From: Liolophura sinensis | Lineage: Eukaryota; Mollusca; Polyplacophora; Chitonida; Chitonidae | Direction: 5' to 3' | Assembly: GCF_032854445.1 (NCBI RefSeq) | Contig: NC_088295.1 | Span: 23,299,385 to 23,363,384, forward strand | Length of the DNA stretch: 64,000 nucleotides | Part shown: in pieces, positions 39,401-48,400 of the stretch | Position numbering within the stretch: position 1 is the first letter of the stretch | Layout: every line of letters begins with the position of its first letter | The notes under the pieces: generated by a model | What the model saw: the letters and a program-made list of their open reading frames with translations, nothing else | Told to the model about the DNA's origin: nothing | The model's database searches: none | Translations under genes and position numbers: made by a program

Positions 39401-42400
39401 CTCACTCAGTCCTTCCAGCAGGTGCTGACATCACGCCATGATCCTAAGTGTGACAGCACAGAGATTGTGGTGGACAACATTCCAGCCTGGGAGGTGGCTG
39501 CTGAGAAGGACAAGCAACGTTCAGAGCTACAGCAGCACTGTGAGCTTCTCAGACAACAGGTACAGGCTACAGGTCATCTAACTACCATACTGATCACTAG
39601 GTTGCTAGGTGTCAGTTCCAAGACTATTGTCAGTTTTCTTTGATATATATGCATATTGCATAGATATACATTACATAAAGCTTTTCAAAGGGGAGTATAG
39701 CTTTTCCTGGCAGAGCAGTGGAACTTGAACTCTCAAGTTTATAGAAGTCACAGTACATACATCTCTGTTTGACAGGCTGAGGTTGTAAACCAGCTGTTGA
39801 CTTACCGTGGTGACCTGGTCAGACTCATCATGTCTGGTACTGTGGCAGGAGAGAACGCCCAGTTTCTTGCCATTCGGCCTCCACCAGGGGGCCATGGAAT
39901 CTCGTACCAGCTGGAAAGATTTAAGGTGTGGAGTCTGAGTAACAGTGTGTTGTCCCTGAATGGAAGGGTGGCCCTGTACTTACCTGACCTCTCTAACCAG
40001 ATCAACCAGGCTATCATTGAGAATGTCGACATAGAGGTCAGTGTTGATCAGATGGGCTGATATATTGTTGTACAAAAACCTGGCCATTTTCATATAAGTG
40101 AAATATTCTTGAGTAAGGCATAAATCACTAATTAAATAAATACATGTCATTCATATATATGGCCATATAGAAGTGGCTCACCAAACACATGTGTAAACAT
40201 TGGACATAAATCAATGTCTTTATTTCTTTAGGGTTTTTTCACAAAATTGTTTGGCTTGTTTAGTCAATTTTGACATGAAAAAGCCAGTAATTTTTGTTTT
40301 CTCACAGTGGATTTCTTGCTCATTGCCTGAATTAAATAGGTGATCTATCATCGTTATGATTTCCTGAGTGTCTATTTCATAAGTTTTTGTCTTATTTTTA
40401 GCTGTTTGAAGGTGCCAATGTGTTCACCACCCACGAGTCTGAAGGGTTTGTGAAGACAAACATAACCTCAGCTAGTCTGTTCCACCAGGCTGACACTGTC
40501 ATTGTTAAAAACCTGGAGGAGCCTGTCAGTGTCTTCCTGGATACATCCAAACTCAACACAGCCCTGGAGACTCATCGTGTAACCAGTGAGACGATCGGCA
40601 GGTTTGGGTACTTCTACCATCGTGTTGTACTCAATGAAACTGGTACAACCATAACCCTACTGATCAACACTTCTGACCCAACCTGTCAGTATGAGCTGTA
40701 CTTGAGCGAGAGTTATCTCCCCTCAAATGACACTTACAATATTTCCCTGAGGCTGCCTGACTCCTACCCTCTAACCCCTGTGGATGCTGTGTTACCTGCA
40801 GACATGGTCAGAGACTGGAGGACACAGATCACCAGAACCTTTTTGTCAGATAACATTACATTTATAACCTCAGAGAACAGCACCTGGCATCTGGGCATCC
40901 CTCTGGACAAAGGTACATGTTGTCCCAATAAAGCCAAAATCATTTATTCATTTGTTCTGTATAATGGTTTTTGATCATGGTTTCATATAGAAACACAACA
41001 CACACACACACACAAAGATATTATCTTTGAAAATGCATGGTAATTCTATGTCCTATGTATGTTCATATTACTTTTTGTCCTGAAAAACTTTTCACATGGG
41101 GTATTTACTTTCCAGACAAACCTCATCTTTCTGGGATGACTAGAACTTTTACAAAAGTGACTAACATACAATCTTAACAATCTTACAGTGGTTGTGAAAA
41201 CTTCTCCATTTTGACAATGTCAGCAAGAAGTTCAGCCCAGAGAAAATAGTCATACTGTACGAGCCTGTCCATGGTTTCTGACTTTGATTGTGCAGGTTTT
41301 ACCAGTTTTGAGATCAGTATGCTGTCTGGTGGCTGTGCATTCTGGGATGAGAGGTTGTTGGAATGGTCTCTTGAAGGCTGCAAGGTAAAATTTTGTTTTA
41401 TTAATTTATTTAATTATTTAATTATTTGATTGGGGTTTTTGCCATGCTCAAGAATATCTCACTTACACAATGGCGTCCAGCATTATGGTGGGTCTGAATT
41501 AGGCAAAGCCCATGGGAAACCCACAACCATCCGCAGGTTGCTTATGGCTACTGGAATATATAAACATATATGATTATAAGTTCCACGGTAAATAAATAAT
41601 TAACTTCCACAAAACAGATTAACCATTAATAAACATTTTATTCATCATCTAAAATAAAAGGGATATAAGACTATTAGGTGAGTGAGTGAGTGAGTGCTTG
41701 GGGTTTAACGTTGTACTCAACAATTTTTCAGTCATATGACGACGAAAAAACTATTAGGAATGGATATACATAACATTCGGATGTTGTTCACAGCAAGAGA
41801 GGCAAAAGTGTCCTTTGTCCTTTAAAGCAGTGAATAGTTGCGTGGGGTGGGAAAAATTGATTATTTTTAAACCTTTCTGATACTGTTCAGTTGCTCATCC
41901 ACAGTATTGTGCTTATTGCTGTGTTCGTGTGAGACACTATAATGGACAATATGCCTGTCCTTTCAGGTTGGCCCCAGAAGCTGGACCACTGTGCTGGAGT
42001 GTCAATGTACTCACCTCACCACATTTGGTGGGAACTACTTTGTGCCCCCGAACTCCATCGACTTCAGCACGGTCTTCTTAAAGTTCCAGGATTTGGGCAA
42101 TAATGCTGCAGTGTTCTCAGTTGTCATAGTAACTTCCCTTCTCTATATCATTCTCTTGTTCATACTGAGAAGACTGGATAAGAAAGACATGGCAAAGGTA
42201 TTAAGAAAATATTCCTTTTCATTAAGATAATGTAAAATTAGATTGCAGATCTGAAACATGTATTATGTTGTCCTCATATAACTTAACTTAAAGAAATAAA
42301 AGTTTAGCAAATATAGACATTTAAAAGTCTTCATAGTCTGTAATGCTCTAAGCTTCAAAAGCGATATATAATTATGCTTAATAGAGAAAACAAATGTCTT

Positions 42401-45400
42401 AGATTTGCTCAAATAGCTTTTATGGATGTTTGCACATATAGTGTACTTGTACATGTATTCATGTGTCTGACAGTGTAACTGTACATGTATTCATGTCTCT
42501 GACAGTGTACCTGTACATGTATTCATGTGTCTGACAGTGTACCTGTACATGTATTCATGTGTCTGACAGTGTACCTTTACATGCATTCATGTGTCTAATA
42601 GTGTACCTTTACATGTATTCATGTGTCCGATAGTGCACCTGTATATGTATTCATGTGTCTGATAGTGCACCTGTACATGTATTCATGTGTCTGATAGTGT
42701 ACCTGTACATGTATTCATATGTCTGATAGTGTACCTGTACATGTACTCATGTGTCTGATACTGAACAGGCACTCCAGTTTCCTGCACCCATCAACATGCC
42801 TGCTGTAAGTATGGCATTAAACACCAATGAACTAAACACTGAACGGTTTTTTCTGTCATAGTGGACAGCAGTTCCCCTGAAAGACAACATGGTGTGGGAG
42901 AATTACAGTTATCTTCTCACAGTCTATACAGGAATGAGGAGTGGAGCGGGCACTAAGTCTAAGGTCTACTTTGTCCTGGCAGGGGAGTCTGGAGATACTG
43001 AGATACGAGCCTTGGAAGGTGTGGAGCCGAAGGTAAACAAGGATAAAACATACATGTACTGTAAAAATTTAAAATGTTGGACATATACCGATAAAACTTG
43101 TCTCACTGATAACAGAACATCTGTACCAAGTGAGTTTTGGGGGAACGTTAAAAATAATGAAGAATCTGTTGGTAAAGCTTACACAGGTCTTGATATGACT
43201 GCAAGAAACAGGCTCAAGTTGATCCAGGAGCCTGATTGGCCTGAAAGTAAAGAATGAGTATACATTATCACTTACAAGCAAAAAAATTTCTGATAATGTC
43301 ATTTATGATTATCAAAACTTCAGTTTGAACGTGAATCGCATGCTGCAGGTTACTGTGCTGGTTTTGGTCAAGCTCTCATCCTTGTTCAAGGATACTTCAT
43401 TAGTGTAGCTCAGATCCCGTATATTTATTTAATATGGTATATGATGTTGTAGGTGCTGAGTCGTGGCAGTGTGACTAGCTTTATCATGGACGTCAGTGAA
43501 AGTCTAGGGGATATATCTTACCTTCGCATCTGGCATGATAACTCTGGTGAAGCTGAAAATGCTGATTGGTTCTTCAAGATGATGGTGGTCAAAGACATGC
43601 AGACTGGCAAAAGGTCAGTACTCAGTTCAGGTCACATACTAAACCATACCAGACTTGAGTAAAAGTATTCAGGACTATAAATGTTTTCTAAAGATAATGA
43701 TTGCAATAATCAATGTTCTGTCAACTGACATGACTAAGTACATGTTTAGTTCTGGTATAGTCTACATGTAGACAGGTGGTGACAAGCCTGGATGTGTATG
43801 CTCATAATACTGTGTCTGTAAAACAAGAGTAGCTGTGGCTTTCAGGAAAATTGTTTTTGACCGTGTTCATTACAACACCCTGCCATGCATTTAATATGTC
43901 AGTAGGTTTTTCACAAACTTACCTGTTCATCTGCTGCAGTTTTTACCTGCTGTGTGACCACTGGCTGGCTGTGAACAGAGAAGATGGTCAGATAGAACGT
44001 CTGATTCCTGTGGCCTCCAAAGAGGAGCTGACTGCCTTCCGTCATCTGTTTTACTCTACGGCTCGCCACGATCTACCCGATGACCATATATGGGTGTCGC
44101 TGTTTACTAGGCCTACAAAAAGTTCATTCACACGTGTCCAGCGACTCTCCTGCTGTATGACTCTGCTGTTCTCCACGATGATTGCCAATGCCATGTGGTA
44201 CCAGCAGGGAGAGCAGGTGAACTCAGCCCAGGCAGTTCATATTGGACCTCTGGTGTTTACCATGCAAGAGCTGATCACAAGCTTCCTGGCTAATCTGGTC
44301 ATCTTACCCGTCAACATACTCATTGTGACAATATTCCGTAAAGCCAGGCCTAAACCTGTCAAAATCTCCAGTAAGAAAGGGAAGAATGTGAATAAGATGA
44401 GCCAAAGCGTCTTCACATTAAATTCACTGTCCTCTCTGTCGTCGGGCACAGATAAGATACCCGTGATGCACCTGAGTGAAGAGACTAGATCGGTGACCAG
44501 TCCTTCACCTGTGGAGAAGCAGGGGGCTAAGAAGGGCTGTTGGTTACCACACTGGTGTAATTACATTGGCTGGGGGATAGTGTTTGTGACCATCATAGTC
44601 TCTGGCTTTTTCACCATTCTCTACAGCCTGGAGTGGGGAGCAAAGAAAGCTGGAAAATGGCTCACTGCATTTCTTCTGTCTTTCGTGGAATCTATTCTAC
44701 TGATTCAGCCACTGAAGGTTAGCTGTAGTGTTCACTTTCTATGCATCTACATGTAGTCAGGTGTTTCTGTATTATAAATACATGTAGGTATATAAATCAG
44801 CCATTAATAGCTCAGTTGCAGTTAACAATAATCCTGTGCTAAGTTTAATAAAAAAGATATATCTGTATGCGGGCACAAGCGTTTGAATGAATTATTACAT
44901 GAGCAATAAACGGAATGTTTATGGTTTGGCAGATTGTGGGAGTGGCAATCATCTTATCCTTGTTGTTCAAAAAGCCACCTGAAGAGGATTCCGCTCTCGT
45001 TGATGAGGATAATGTGGAAGCAAGTAACAGATATGGTACCAAAAAGCCAGGTGATTGTAATCATCAGACTTATTCAAGATCTGAGATACTCTAGTATATT
45101 ATGTTAGCAGGAGGAAGTTTGTACATTTAGTACCTTAATTTTTAGAATGAATGTTTATAACTTCCCAGCATCAGTCAGTCCATCAGTATTATTTCTTGAT
45201 CATTATATCTGGAGATTTTGTCAGATGTTTTTTGTCTCAGATCATCGCAGAAAATATGTTGAAAAACCTCCAAATTTCCCTGACCTTGAGAAATCGAGAG
45301 AAGAGCGCAGAAAAAGAGCACGCATGTTCTCCATCTTCAAGGAGAGTTCTACGTATGTGGTCTACCTGATAGTTCTGTGCATCCTGGCTTATGACACCCG

Positions 45401-48400
45401 TGACCCTAACACATACCTGATCACTGAGAGTGTCAGGACAAGGCTTGTGGAGGGCAAATATGGCTTCAACAAGGCAAGTAACTATTTGTCTGCTGCTAGT
45501 TTAGTGTACATCAAATTGAAGTTTATTGATGGCAATAATTTTCCACTTTGTCATGTAATCATGTTTACCAGATTTTAAAAAAACATGCATAAATTTACAA
45601 TAGCTGTGACATTCTGTCGATGTTGTCTTGCACATGGGACCCTTGTTTTTATAAGTATATAGCCTATATTAAAGAGGTAAGGTGCTGGTTCTAGCATGCT
45701 GCTAAAACAGGTGTCACCCATAATAATGATGAAGATGGAGTATTTGGTGCTGAACAAACATGTAATGTGCAAATGTATTTGCCATTCAGATTCAGGATTT
45801 GAGAATGTTCTGGAACTGGTCAGAGAGTGTGCTGGTGCCTACTCTGTTCTCCCCACACTGGTATAACGGGGAGGGCAAGGATGAAGAGAACCAGCTGCTG
45901 ATGGGGGACGGGGTGCACTTTCGTCTCGGTCCTCCACGTCTCAGGCAGGTCAGAGTCACACAAGGTGAGCTCAATAACACACAGAGGACATAAATATACA
46001 TGTATATATGCCTTATCTGGAAAGTTTCTGTTAAATATTTGTATTAAAGACAGAAAGGCTCGAGCAAATTTTGCTTGGACCAAGTCAAGGTGTGACAAAC
46101 TCCCATAAAGCTTGACCTAAAATCCAGAAACCTACTACATTTTCATTTATTTATTTGATTGGTGTTGTACGCTGTCCTCAGGAATATTCCACTTATATGA
46201 CGGCTGCCAGCACTTCGGGGGAAGGATATTTGGCAGAACCCAGGAGAAACCCACGACCTTACTGCGTATAGCCATGGAGGAAGCCAGCATGAGCTGGACT
46301 TGAACTCACAGCTATGCATGTTAATGATAAAGGCTTCTAGAGTGTGCTTAATTCTAATTGTCCCTTGTCTGAAAGGAAGGGGTACTTTCAGAATGATGGT
46401 AATCTTTCCGTATGTAAGTACATCTGTAGATCCATCCCACTGCACATTTTTTGTTTAATTGACTCCTACAGTGGCTTATGAAAGTAAACGTCCTTACCTT
46501 CAGTTTGTACCCCAAATCATTTCTCCAGCAATAACAATTCTTTTCATCATCTTGCTTGTCTTTCTTATTGCAGAAGAGTGTAAAGGTTTTGCCACTCGCC
46601 TCACTAATATGTGTTATGGCCCATACGGCCTGACTAACTATGATGATACAAACTACTCAGAGAGCTGGGGGCCTGTAGGGAATCTGACAGACACTGGACC
46701 TATTAAATCCCCATGGACGTATCAAGACATGCTGTCATTGGGTGGCACTCCCGTGGCAGGTGACATTTCCACATACAGCGGGGGTGGGTACCTGGCGGAT
46801 CTTGGTACAACAGGAGGCATGGCATCAGCAGCTGTGGCTTACCTTCAACAGAAGAACTGGCTTGACCGACACAGTAGAGCTGTGTTTGTGGAGGTCAACC
46901 TGTACAACCCAAACGCGAACCTCTTCTGTCTTATCTCCCTTATCCTGGAGCTGCCACATTCATCAGGAACTCATCCTTTCAAGCTCATCAAAACCCTACG
47001 CCTCTACAACTACATTGGACCTAAAGCAATCATACGAGTCATCATGGAAGTGACATTTGCTGTCTTCACGCTGTTTTACCTAGTGCAGCTCATCCAACAC
47101 ATCCGTAAAGAGGGGAGACAGTACTTCAAAAGCTTCTGGAACACTGTGAATGCCATCAATGTAGTGGGAGCTTTAGTGGCCATTGGAGCCTATGGAGCGC
47201 ACACTGTCTTCGCCAAATGGAAACTCAGCGAGTTTCATGAAAATAGAGGTGAGATATCTTACATCTACTTCAACAATGTCAGATCTGAATCATAGCATAA
47301 CAAAACACAATGCACAAATCTTCAATCTTGTGACTACATTTAATTTATGCCCGGCTTGCTATGACTAGATGTAATAACTATGCCTGGGTTGGAATGGCTT
47401 GATGTAGTCATTTTGCCAACTCCATGCAGGTTGAAATGCCTTGATTGATACATCTAATGAATGTTAAAAAATACACATGCTAACATTTATTATTGGATCT
47501 GTTTGCATGTACATGTAGATATGACCTGCAAGCATGGAATTTTGTCCCCTTCTTGGAGGAATTTCTCTTTTTATACAAAAATGTTTCAGGTAAATTTTTT
47601 GTAGTAAACTTAGAAGTGCTGAAGACAACAAAAATCAGCTGAGTGAGGGGGTTTTCTCCTTTTTATCCTAGTGTAGGTCTTGCCTGTAGTACTTGATGTT
47701 TGTTGTGTTACAGAGAAGTTTGTCAACCTGCAGCAGGTGGCGCTGTGGGACGAGGTACTGACCTGCTTGGTGGGAATACTCCTCTTCTTCTCCATGATTC
47801 GCCTCATCCAGATGTTACGCTTCAACAACAAAGTCAACATGTTCTCCGGCACTCTCAAACAGACAGTCAAGCCTCTGCTCGCCTTCCTTATCGTTTTCAT
47901 CATAGTTTTCGTGTCATTCGCTCAGTTTGCCTACGTGGTGTTTGGGCGGGTGGTGTGGAGCTACGCTACCTTCTTGTCATGCCTTGAGAACCAGTTCACC
48001 ATGGTCATGATGAAGTTTGACTTCCACGAGGTGGCCCAGGTCAGCATGGCCATGGCTGTTCTGTATTTCTTCTGCTTCGTCCTCGTCGTGGCGTTCACCC
48101 TCGTCAACATGTTGCTTAGCATTCTCAACGACACCTTCTCGTTTGTGAGGCAGGACACAACCTGTCTTGCTGATGACCCTATGATGGTGGATTACATTAT
48201 CAACCAGCTGCTCAGCTACATCCACAGCAACAAGAAAAACACAGGTTAGCCCCCTGGGTCTAGCAAATTGATCAGTGTGAACACTAGTTGTTATTATCGA
48301 TAACTCAGGCAGTACTTCAAGTTTAAACCTATAACTGTCTGATCTTCCACAAGTTACATGTGCTGGGGATGTCTTTTGATTGGGTACATAAAAAGAAACC

